A stretch of 64,000 nucleotides of DNA from JAPOUP01 sp026708635 (GTDB lineage: Bacteria > Pseudomonadota > Alphaproteobacteria > Rhodobacterales > Rhodobacteraceae): contig OZ241336.1 of the NCBI GenBank assembly GCA_965200115.1, forward strand, positions 1-64,000, in the 5' to 3' direction. Both the position numbers and the translations under genes were made by a program. How positions within the stretch are numbered: the stretch's first letter is position 1; each line of letters begins with the position of its first letter. Positions 26,983 through 34,746 of the stretch are shown piece after piece. The notes under the pieces are model-generated. The model was given only the letters and a program-made list of their open reading frames with translations. It was not told the origin of the DNA and ran no database searches.

Positions 26983-27934
26983 TCCGGTCTCCCTCTATTT
27001 CACTGTCGCGGCGAACGTGCCAAGGCGGACGGAGCCGGGCAAGAGGAAATGCGGAATTATTTGGAGCCCTCTGGCGCACGGACGCGTCGCGGCGGCACCC
27101 GGCTGTCGGTTCCGGGGCGTCACGGCCGAGCCGGCGCGGGTCGGCCATTCCAGAGTCCGCCGCTTGAGCGAATGGCCACGCCGCATCGATTCCCCATATC
27201 CTTCCGTTTCCGCGCCATAACCGGGCATCCGGGTACGGGGGCGCTCCATAATCCGTCACAATCGCCGGAGCGTCCAGCGCGGGTGACGCGTAGCCCCGGA
27301 AATCGTATGCCGGCGTCCGCCCGGCGACGAAGGGACCGGAAGCAATTTACGGCACCCCCGCCGGATCACCAAAGCCGTGATTGGATGAAAGCGCAAATCC
27401 TATGCCGCATTATGCGCCTCTGTCGGAACCCCAGCATGGCATTGACTACGTCCGGACAATGGCCGTCGTCAATGCCGTGCCGGGACAGGCATGCCCGGAC
27501 GCGCCGAAAATTGCGGGGTCGGTCAGCCCGAACGCGGTAGCCCTGACGATACAAAGCCGATTTACGAACTCTACCGGGAGCTTTCCGGCCGGGATCATGC
27601 CGGACATATCCCGAACCCTCGGAATGGGTGGAAGTGGAAATCCCGTCACCGGGCGGGACTTTCCCGAGCTGCGGCGAACGTGTCGCTTCCGGGCCGGATC
27701 GGGTATCGGGGCGGCCGGCTTTGGCCGGTTCGCAGTAAGCGGTGGCGGTCGGACACCGAAATGCCTTCTTTCCGGCCCAAAACCGATTCGTTTTCCGGGT
27801 TTCCGCGCCGACGCGGCGGTTCACCGTCAGGAAAAACTGGCGCGGGACGGTCCTGCGTCACCGCGGTCGGCTTGTTGCGTAATGCCGCCCCGTGATGTAA
27901 CGAGCGTTTCCCGTTGAGTTCGAGGAACACCGGA
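26983..27934. other. Long divergent spacer between phoH and miaB
   Basis: About 950 bases with no supportable gene. Frames of 120-180 codons are open on both strands at once, as expected in GC-rich DNA, and none has a recognisable domain or ribosome-binding site. It must contain promoters for both flanking genes, but I could not place them. The length is unusual for this locus. Confidence 0.45.
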
Positions 27935-29275
27935 ATGGCTGAACCGAAGCGGCTGTACATCAAGACCTACGGCTGCCAGATGAATGTCTACGACAGCCAG
28001 CGCATGGCCGAAACCCTGGGGGAGGACGCCTTGGGCGAGCATGGCTACACCGAAACGGCGGATCCCGAAAGCGCGGACCTAATCCTTCTCAACACCTGCC
28101 ACATACGCGAAAAGGCCGTGGAAAAGGTCTATTCCGAGCTTGGCAGACTAAAGCGGCTCAAGGCGGCGAAGCCAGGCCTGAGGATTGGAGTCGCGGGTTG
28201 CGTGGCGCAGGCCGAGGGCGCGGAAATCATGCGCCGCCAGCCGATCGTGGATCTGGTGGTTGGCCCGCAAGGCTACCATGACCTCCCCGAACTGGATTCA
28301 CGGGCCCACAGGGGCGAACGTCCGATTCAGACCGAGTTTCCCGCCGAATCGAAATTCGACGCTATGCCAAGGCGTCACATGGCAGGCCGCGGGCCGTCCG
28401 CGTTCCTGACGGTGCAGGAGGGATGTGACCGCTTCTGCGCGTTTTGCGTGGTTCCGTATACGCGAGGCGTGGAGGTGTCCCGGCCGGTCAAGGCCGTAAT
28501 CGCCGAGGCACGGGCGCTGGTTGCGGGTGGCGTTCGCGAAATCACCCTGCTGGGCCAGAATGTAAATGCCTATCACGGCACCGGAGCGAAGGGCACTCTC
28601 TCGCTTGCCGGACTTATTTCGGAACTGGCGTCGATAGACGGGCTGGATCGCATCCGGTATACGACATCGCATCCCAAGGACATGGCCTACGACCTGATCG
28701 AGGCGCATGGGACCTGCCCGAAGCTCATGCCCTATCTGCATCTGCCGGTGCAGTCCGGCAGCGACCGTATCCTCAAGAGAATGAACCGCGGCCATACCGC
28801 GGAGGCCTATATACGGCTGATCGAGCGCGTTCGGGAGGCTCGTCCGGATATCCTGATTTCGGGCGACTTTATCGTCGGTTTTCCGGAAGAGACCGAGGCG
28901 GATTTCGCCGACACCCTCGCCTTGGTCGATAACGTGCGCTACGGCCAGAGCTACTCTTTCAGGTATTCAGCGAGGCCCGGCACCCCGGCGGCCGAGCGCA
29001 GGCAGGTCGATCCCGAGATCTCGAGCGAGCGACTGGCACGGCTGCAGGCAATGCTCACGCGACAGCAACGCGACTTCCAGGCCGACATGGTCGGGCGTGA
29101 GGTGAGCGTTCTGTTCGGGCGCGAGGGACGAAGGCGAAACCAGATGGTCGGCAGATCCGACCATCTGCACGCGGTCCATGTTTCCAACGGGCACATCGCC
29201 TCCGGGGATCTTCTGAAAGTGCGTATCACGGGGAGTGCGCCGAACTCGCTTTCCGGCGCGTTGGTTCCCGGTTAA
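27935..29275 (+). CDS. miaB: tRNA-2-methylthio-N6-dimethylallyladenosine synthase
   Basis: About 446 residues. MiaB is a radical-SAM methylthiotransferase that adds the 2-methylthio group to i6A37 of tRNAs reading UNN codons. The N-terminal domain has its auxiliary-cluster Cys in YGCQMN, NTCHIRE and AGCVAQAEG; the radical-SAM motif CDRFCAFC lies near residue 165; a C-terminal TRAM domain ends the protein (GREVSVLFGREGRR). I start at ATG 27935, nine bases after GAGG; an in-frame TTG at 27914 is less likely. It is convergent with irr. Confidence 0.97.
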   Translation: MAEPKRLYIKTYGCQMNVYDSQRMAETLGEDALGEHGYTETADPESADLILLNTCHIREKAVEKVYSELGRLKRLKAAKPGLRIGVAGCVAQAEGAEIMRRQPIVDLVVGPQGYHDLPELDSRAHRGERPIQTEFPAESKFDAMPRRHMAGRGPSAFLTVQEGCDRFCAFCVVPYTRGVEVSRPVKAVIAEARALVAGGVREITLLGQNVNAYHGTGAKGTLSLAGLISELASIDGLDRIRYTTSHPKDMAYDLIEAHGTCPKLMPYLHLPVQSGSDRILKRMNRGHTAEAYIRLIERVREARPDILISGDFIVGFPEETEADFADTLALVDNVRYGQSYSFRYSARPGTPAAERRQVDPEISSERLARLQAMLTRQQRDFQADMVGREVSVLFGREGRRRNQMVGRSDHLHAVHVSNGHIASGDLLKVRITGSAPNSLSGALVPG

Positions 29276-29344
29276 TCCGCCGTCACGCCAATGGGGGTCG
29301 ACCCGCCGGTTCCCGCGTACCGCCATTATTGATACACGCCCCCG

Positions 29345-29812
29345 TCACCTTTCGGTCGCGGGTTTGGGTCGCAGACGGATCACGACACCGACGTTGACGA
29401 TCTCGGTTCCCTCCGGTGCCGTCGGGAGCCGGGAAATCTCCATATGTCCGGCCGGCGCGTCGGTAACGGCCCCGGTGTTCTCCCAATAGAAATGTGGGTG
29501 ACTCGACGTATTGGTGTCAAAGTAACTCCTGGAGCCGTCAACGGTGATTTCGCGCATCAGCCCGGCGTCGCAGAAGGCTTTCAGGGTATTGTAGACCGTC
29601 GCGAGGGAAACTTTCACACCGCTTCGGTCGGCCGAGGCATAGAGATCCTCCGCCGTGACATGTCGGTCCTGATCGTCACCGACCAACAGTTCGGCAAGTG
29701 CCAGACGCTGTCGCGTTGGCCGCAGGCCAGCGCTCCGGAGCCATTCTCCGCCGCGCCGGTTCATTTCCGTTTTGCAGTCCATAGCCATATTGTCCATAGC
29801 CCACAGTGGCAT
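29345..29812 (-). CDS. irr: Iron response regulator Irr (Fur family)
   Basis: A Fur-family regulator of up to 155 residues. The winged helix reads GLRPTRQRLALAELLVGDDQDRHVTAEDLYASADRSGVKVSLATVYNTLKAFCDAGLM, and the dimerisation part has YFDTNTSSHPHFYWENTG. This matches Rhodobacterales Irr, which reports haem status and controls iron and haem genes. The rhizobial HHH haem-binding motif is replaced by HPH, as is usual in this order. The true start is uncertain; several ATGs lie in the first 17 codons. In Rhodobacterales irr typically sits beside fabA, which here is about 16 kb away across an accessory operon. Confidence 0.92.
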   Translation of the reverse strand: MPLWAMDNMAMDCKTEMNRRGGEWLRSAGLRPTRQRLALAELLVGDDQDRHVTAEDLYASADRSGVKVSLATVYNTLKAFCDAGLMREITVDGSRSYFDTNTSSHPHFYWENTGAVTDAPAGHMEISRLPTAPEGTEIVNVGVVIRLRPKPATER

Positions 29813-30351
29813 AGCGCGGATTTAAGGTCATAATCAATCGAAAACGGCAGGATCGGGCGTAGCGATATACGTACCGGTTTGTCGGTTTCCCGCTCGCACG
29901 ACGGTAAACGCCCCGCAGTCGGAAATACGCATCTGAAATCACTCCCGCGACGGCACCGCCGTCGTGCCCGGGGCATTGAATGTCCCACTCCCGCATTGGG
30001 GGTCGCACTCCAGCTCCATTCACCGTCCAGAGGATCCTTTGCTTCGTCAAGAGCCTCGCGCGCCCGGATCTATCGGCCAAGTCTCCGGAAACCCTCTTAA
30101 GGCTGCCGTGTCGCGTACCGATGGCATCGCGTTGAACTTACAGGCGGCGGTTGCGGTGCCGACGCTCTCGGCAGACCACTCCGGACCACTTTCCGTCATG
30201 GGCGATGGGAGACAATGACGGCTTCGGTCAGCGCGTTCAGTGCGAGCGGGATGTCAATTCACCCCGCCCTCACCCGAATTTCCCGCTCCCAAACGCGCTG
30301 CGGCACGGACGGACGTCGCGCAAGCCTCCGCCGCCTCGTGCCCGCCGCCTG
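29813..30351. other. Spacer upstream of irr
   Basis: About 540 bases between irr and the Rpn-like gene, both minus strand. It must hold the irr promoter. No gene and no mobile-element end could be recognised. It marks the left border of the accessory block. Confidence 0.4.
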
Positions 30352-31326
30352 TCAGCGATGCCCAAGGGGCTCGAAAACCTCCTCGAGCGTGCCGGCGGTC
30401 ACCAGCGCGTCGAGCCACCGGTCAAGGGTCTCCGCGTCGGCGGACAGCACCTGGTCCGCGCGGCTCTCCGGGACGTTCCCGAATCTTCCGCGGGCCAGCC
30501 GAAGCAGCGCCTCCGCTTTCCCTTCCGCCTTCCCTTCCGCCTTCCCCGCCACGAGGCCCTTGCGCAGCCCGCGCGCCTCGCCCTGTTCCAGCAGCGCCTC
30601 CGCAATCGTTCCCACAAGCGCCTCCATTTCGTTGTGTCCCCCGTCGCGCAGCCTGGTCCTGAGCTCCTCCAGATCCACGTTATAGACCCGGAGGACATAT
30701 TCAAGGACCTGCCGCCTCAGATCGCCGCCCGCCGGCAGGCTCTCCGCGATTTCCGCGAGGAAGCCCAGCGCCTCGCGCCGCAGCGTGATGAATCCCGCCC
30801 GCAGCGCGGCGTTCGTCGACAGCGCGTCGATGTCCATGGCGTGCAGGTTCCGCAGGATATAGCCAGAACCGGGCAGGAATGCCAGATCCGGAGCCGCGCC
30901 CGCGATCATCTCATCCAGGGAACCAGGCACTGTCCAGTCCGCGGGTCCGTGGAAGACGACGACCGGAACGATCGGAGGCAGCGCGCGCAGACGCGTCGCC
31001 GACGTGCCCGCGTACCTTTTCCAGATACGCACCATGTAGGAGGCGAGCTGGAGCGGAAGGCCGGGATCGGGTGTCGATTTATGCTCCACGAGCACATATA
31101 CGAAGGCGTCCCCGCCGGCGGCGAGACCAACCCTCAGGAGCAGGTCGCTCTGGCTGCCCGCCAGCGCCTCGTCGACGAAGCCGCCCTCGATGGTCTCCGG
31201 CGGGGTGTCGGCCAGACGGCTGGAAAAACTGACCGGAAGATGGTCGCGCAGGAAGTCCCGCGCACGTTCCGGATCGGAGAGAAGCGCGCGGAATAGCGCG
31301 TCGTGGGGCGTGGGAAGATCAGCCAT
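30352..31326 (-). CDS. Rpn-family recombination-promoting nuclease / putative transposase
   Basis: A 324-residue protein starting MADLPTPHDALFRALLSDPERARDFLRDHLP, the signature opening of Rpn proteins (transposase_31). The PD-(D/E)XK nuclease residues are seen in GSQSDLLLRV and VYVLVEHKS. Rpn proteins of E. coli stimulate RecA-independent recombination and cut DNA; related ones act as phage-sensing toxins. A low-complexity segment (GKAEGKAEGKAE) near residue 265 is encoded by three 12-base repeats and could vary in copy number. It is the first gene of the accessory block between irr and fabA and is divergent from the long catabolic operon. Confidence 0.88.
   Translation of the reverse strand: MADLPTPHDALFRALLSDPERARDFLRDHLPVSFSSRLADTPPETIEGGFVDEALAGSQSDLLLRVGLAAGGDAFVYVLVEHKSTPDPGLPLQLASYMVRIWKRYAGTSATRLRALPPIVPVVVFHGPADWTVPGSLDEMIAGAAPDLAFLPGSGYILRNLHAMDIDALSTNAALRAGFITLRREALGFLAEIAESLPAGGDLRRQVLEYVLRVYNVDLEELRTRLRDGGHNEMEALVGTIAEALLEQGEARGLRKGLVAGKAEGKAEGKAEALLRLARGRFGNVPESRADQVLSADAETLDRWLDALVTAGTLEEVFEPLGHR
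30511..30546 (-). repeat. Three tandem 12-base repeats inside the Rpn gene
   Basis: Two identical units (TTCCGCCTTCCC on the plus strand) and one slightly diverged unit encode GKAE three times. Gain or loss of a unit keeps the reading frame, so the linker length could vary between strains. Confidence 0.85.
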
Positions 31327-31560
31327 AATCAGGAATCCCTGCCACCGGTCCGTGATTCGTGCCCATCACCGCGCTTCACTCCCGGATCCGTCCTGACATG
31401 AAAACTGCTCTAGGGCATGTTCCGGCTCTCAGCAAGATCTCGGATGCTGACGTCGGAGGCCACGCAGGGACCACGCACCTGATCACCTAACCCAGCGCAC
31501 CCGATACGGACAAAACGGTTGTGTGCGCCCGAGACCGGCGGCATTCCGTCAAGAACAGGA

Positions 31561-31589
31561 TTGACAATTGACTTCTTGGCCAAAAGAAT
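31561..31589 (+). promoter_or_regulatory. Candidate sigma-70 promoter of the catabolic operon
   Basis: A perfect TTGACA (31561-31566) is followed after 17 bases by AAGAAT (31584-31589), four of six matches to TATAAT. The first gene starts 33 bases further on, with GGAGG at 31613-31617. The remaining spacer back to 31327 shows no gene. Confidence 0.6.
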
Positions 31590-31621
31590 AATCTCATCCA
31601 GTTAAGTCGATCGGAGGCGGC

Positions 31622-32050
31622 GTGCCAATCAAGGACGCTTCTGTCTTACATTTCTCGGTCTGCGTGACCGATCTAGAGCGCTCGGTTGCATTTTACGGCG
31701 CGGCGCTAGGATTTACGCCAAGCCTTCACCCGACGGATCTCGGCGACGCTTTCTCTCGAATGATAGGTCAGCCCGGTGTGTCCGCGCAGCTTACACAGCT
31801 CTCTCATGTCCGGCGGCCCGAGGTTCTGGAGCTGGTCGCCATTCAGGGCGAGCCGGGCGCATCGGCGGGCCATCTACCCCTGGCGCATTTCGCTTTCGGG
31901 GTACCTGATATCACCGCCGCCATCGCGGCGGTCGGTGCGGAAGGAGCCGAGCAATTGGGAGAGGTCGTGACCTTCGCGGAAGGCCGTTCGGTTTATTTCA
32001 GGGAACCCGGCGGCTCCGTTTTCGAACTTGAAGAGTTGTTTGATGAGTGA
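31622..32050 (+). CDS. VOC (glyoxalase-type) metalloenzyme family protein
   Basis: A 142-residue vicinal-oxygen-chelate fold protein with two beta-alpha-beta-beta-beta modules: LHFSVCVTDLERSVAFYGAALGF opens the first and LAHFAFGVPDITAAIAAV the second, ending with FREPGGSVFELEEL. Likely metal ligands are His10 of the first strand, a His in LPLAHFAF and the Glu of FELEE. The family includes lyases, dioxygenases and isomerases, so the reaction is not predictable. It begins with GTG after GGAGG and is the first gene of a 15-gene overlapping operon; the next start lies within its last eight bases. Confidence 0.85.
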   Translation: MPIKDASVLHFSVCVTDLERSVAFYGAALGFTPSLHPTDLGDAFSRMIGQPGVSAQLTQLSHVRRPEVLELVAIQGEPGASAGHLPLAHFAFGVPDITAAIAAVGAEGAEQLGEVVTFAEGRSVYFREPGGSVFELEELFDE

Positions 32051-33014
32051 CCCCGCCACGTCTCTGTCGAGATATCGGACCATGGTGTCCATGCGCGCCT
32101 TTGACGAAGTCTGCCTCGACGCGCTCCGGCGCAAAGCAATACACGGAGAACTTCACGTAGGCATCGGTCAGGAGGCTATCGGCGCGGGCATGGCCGAGGC
32201 GCTGCGCACCGAGGACGCGGTTGTCTCAACCCATCGCAACCATTACCACGGCCTTGCCAAAGGCGTGGACCGCATGGCATTTCTGGCCGAGATCTGCGAA
32301 CGGGAAACGGGACTTTGCCGAGGGCGCGGGGGACATATGCACCCATTCGACCCGGCGAATAATTTTTCCGCGACGGGCATCGTCGGGGCTTCGCTTCCAG
32401 TGGCTCTCGGCTATGCGCACGCTTTCCGGATACGGGACGAGGGTGCCGTCGCTGTGGGTGTCACCGGAGACGGCGGGTCACACACAGGTGCCTTCCACGA
32501 GGCCATGGTGATGGCGGGGGCAGCTAGGCTGCCAATGGTTGCGCTTGTGGAAAACAACGCTTTGGCTATTTCCGTCCCGTTTGACGATATCTCACCAACC
32601 CGCACCGTCGCCGAACGCGCCTTGGCCTACTCGGCGCTGGGTCTGCACGTCAACGGCACTGATGTGGATAAGGTTGCCGACAGCTTCGCGGCGGCTATGG
32701 AACATGCCCGTTCCGGCAGGGGACCCGTGATCTTTGAGGCTACCTGTCATAGGTTCCGCGGCCATTTCGAAGGCGACCCGGAGGAGTATCGCAGCCGGGA
32801 GGAACGCCAAAAGCTGCGCGACAGCTTCGACCCGATTACGCTTTACGAAGGTAAACTATTGGAGGCTGGCCACTCGGATGACGCGGCCCTGAAAGCCGTA
32901 CGGGCCAACGAAAAGGCCAAGATGAAAGCGCTCCTGCAGGACGTGCTGGATATGCCCTCGCCGGATCCGTCGGAAGCCCTACAATATCGATTTGTGGAAG
33001 AGATGACGGCATGA
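32043..33014 (+). CDS. Thiamine-dependent 2-oxoacid/acetoin dehydrogenase E1, alpha subunit
   Basis: About 323 residues of the E1 alpha (PdhA/AcoA) type. The TPP-binding motif GDGGSHTGAFHEAMVMA...VENN is intact, and the phosphorylation-loop region HRFRGHFEGDPEEYRS is typical of this family. With the beta subunit it would decarboxylate a 2-oxo acid or cleave acetoin. No E2 (lipoyl acyltransferase) or E3 gene accompanies it, which is unusual for a dedicated dehydrogenase complex. It overlaps the VOC gene by eight bases and the beta gene by four (ATGA). Confidence 0.9.
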   Translation: MSDPATSLSRYRTMVSMRAFDEVCLDALRRKAIHGELHVGIGQEAIGAGMAEALRTEDAVVSTHRNHYHGLAKGVDRMAFLAEICERETGLCRGRGGHMHPFDPANNFSATGIVGASLPVALGYAHAFRIRDEGAVAVGVTGDGGSHTGAFHEAMVMAGAARLPMVALVENNALAISVPFDDISPTRTVAERALAYSALGLHVNGTDVDKVADSFAAAMEHARSGRGPVIFEATCHRFRGHFEGDPEEYRSREERQKLRDSFDPITLYEGKLLEAGHSDDAALKAVRANEKAKMKALLQDVLDMPSPDPSEALQYRFVEEMTA

Positions 33015-34036
33015 GCGCGATCCAACGACCCGGCGACCGGCTCTCGATGCCGCTTCCCGCTACGATCGCGGAGGCGATAGGACTGGAGATGGAGCGTGAT
33101 CCCAGCATACTATGTATCGGCGAGGACATCGGACGGGCTGGGGGCGTCTTTGGCTGCACTCGCGGGCTACAAGACAGGTTTGGCAAGGACCGGGTGATGG
33201 ACGCGCCGATCGCCGAGATGGGATTTGCCGGTATGGGTGTCGGCCTGGCTCAAGCGGGAATGCGTCCGCTCGTCGAGATTATGTTCGCCGATTTCATTGG
33301 CGTCTGTCTGGAGCAGATGTACAACGCGGCGGCCAAGATCCCCTATATGTCGGGCGGGCGCCAGCGCATGCCGATTGTCTTCAAGACGGCAGGTGGCTGC
33401 ATAGGTTCGGCGGCCCAGCACTCGCAGTGCCTATGGGGTCTGTTCGCGCATCTGCCGGGGCTCAAGATCGTCGCGCCATGCAGTCCATACGATCACAAAG
33501 GGCTCATGGCCGCGGCGCTGCGCTGCGACGATCCGATCGTCTTTATCGAGCATAAGGCGCTCCTGCTGCGCAAGGGCCGCGACTTCCGTCATAATCCCCA
33601 TGCGCCGAGCGAGGCCTACACCGTTCCCATCGGTAAGGCCGCCGTGGTCCGCGAGGGTTCTGACGTAACCCTAGCGACGCTATCGGCCACCGTGGAGCAC
33701 GCCTTGGCGGCGGCAGACGCACTCTCCGGGGAAGGTATTTCGGTCGAGGTCGTCGACCTGCGCAGCGTCGTGCCGCTAGACACCGCGACCACCGCCGAAA
33801 GCGCCGCACGAACGGGGCGGCTGCTGGTGGTCGATGAGGATTACCTGAGCTTCGGTCTTTCAGCCGAACTCTCTATGCGCGTGCTCGAGCGGCTTGGCTT
33901 CTCGGCCCTTAAGCAGGTCGAACGTCTTGCCGTACCGGACGTGCCTATCCCGGCGGCACTGGCCTTGGAGAAAGCCGTGGTTCCGGGCCCGGATATGATC
34001 GCGGAGGCCTTGCATAAAATGGCGCAGGGAGCGTGA
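33011..34036 (+). CDS. Thiamine-dependent dehydrogenase E1, beta subunit
   Basis: A 341-residue transketolase-like protein of the PdhB/AcoB family. It has the TPP-contacting GEDIGRAGGVFGCTRGL start, the DAPIAEMGFAGMGVGLA segment, the YNAAAKIPYMSGGRQRMPIVFKTAGG region and a C-terminal transketolase domain (GSDVTLATLSATVEHAL). It forms an alpha2beta2 E1 with the preceding product. The acetoin dehydrogenase branch is the nearest recognisable one, but the substrate in this operon is probably a fragment of the imported compound. It overlaps both neighbours by four bases. Confidence 0.9.
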   Translation: MSAIQRPGDRLSMPLPATIAEAIGLEMERDPSILCIGEDIGRAGGVFGCTRGLQDRFGKDRVMDAPIAEMGFAGMGVGLAQAGMRPLVEIMFADFIGVCLEQMYNAAAKIPYMSGGRQRMPIVFKTAGGCIGSAAQHSQCLWGLFAHLPGLKIVAPCSPYDHKGLMAAALRCDDPIVFIEHKALLLRKGRDFRHNPHAPSEAYTVPIGKAAVVREGSDVTLATLSATVEHALAAADALSGEGISVEVVDLRSVVPLDTATTAESAARTGRLLVVDEDYLSFGLSAELSMRVLERLGFSALKQVERLAVPDVPIPAALALEKAVVPGPDMIAEALHKMAQGA

Positions 34037-34746
34037 TGCAGACCGGGCGCGCAGCCGTAATCGGGGCGAGCGGCGGTATCGGGGCCTCGTGCATGCTGGC
34101 CTTCACCGCTCTCGGCTGGGAGACGATCGGCGCTGATATCGTTCCAGATGGTGGGCTGATAGCTCTGGATGTAACCGATGGGGAAGCTATGGAGGCCTTC
34201 GCGGCGGGCCTCGGTCAGGTCGACGCCATGGTCTACGCCGCGGGTACCGTTGCGACGATGCCCATCGCGAAAACCGATTTCGCGGTCTGGCGCCGGGTGA
34301 TGGCCGTTAATCTGGACGGCGCGGCACATGCGGCCTCCGCCTTCGCCAAAGCGATGGCGCGAACAGGCGGAGCGATGGTATTCGTCTCCTCCGCCGCCGG
34401 CCTGCGCGGTGAGAGTAATGCCTCAGCCTATTCAGCATCCAAAGCGGGGCTGATCGGTATGGTGGAAAGCATTGCCGCCGAGCTGGTGCCGAAAGATATC
34501 CGCGTCAACGCTGTCGCACCGGGCAACGTGGACACTCCCATGCTGCGTGAGGTCGCGCGTGGGATCGCCGTTGCCGAGGGTCGCGAGGTAACCGAAGTCT
34601 GGGAAAGACTCGCCAGGACCGGTGCCGCAAACCGTATTCTGACGCCGGCCGAGGTCGCGCGGGTCTGTGCCAGCCTGTGCACCGACGCGTTCTCCGGTGT
34701 CACAGGCACCACCATCCCCGTCGATGCAGGCTACCTACTGACATGA
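34033..34746 (+). CDS. Short-chain dehydrogenase/reductase
   Basis: A 237-residue classical SDR. The cofactor loop is GASGGIG, the catalytic residues are Ser in VSSAAG and Tyr/Lys in YSASKAG, and the PGNVDTPM motif after the active site is conserved. The Asp in ADIVPDGG after the second strand suggests NAD(H) preference. It probably oxidises or reduces a hydroxy or keto intermediate next to the E1 step; SDRs next to acetoin-type E1 genes are often acetoin/diacetyl reductases. It overlaps the E1 beta and GGT-family genes by four bases each. Confidence 0.92.
   Translation: MMQTGRAAVIGASGGIGASCMLAFTALGWETIGADIVPDGGLIALDVTDGEAMEAFAAGLGQVDAMVYAAGTVATMPIAKTDFAVWRRVMAVNLDGAAHAASAFAKAMARTGGAMVFVSSAAGLRGESNASAYSASKAGLIGMVESIAAELVPKDIRVNAVAPGNVDTPMLREVARGIAVAEGREVTEVWERLARTGAANRILTPAEVARVCASLCTDAFSGVTGTTIPVDAGYLLT

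Noticed and set aside
27381..27917. 178-codon plus-strand frame before miaB
   Set aside because: Low-information Gly/Pro/Arg-rich sequence, open in several frames at once; no homology recognised.
30151..31296. 381-codon plus-strand frame over the Rpn gene
   Set aside because: Antisense to a protein with clear Rpn nuclease motifs.
31400..31450. Sequence near the start of the catabolic operon resembling an insertion-sequence end
   Set aside because: No matching inverted copy or target-site duplication could be found around the block.
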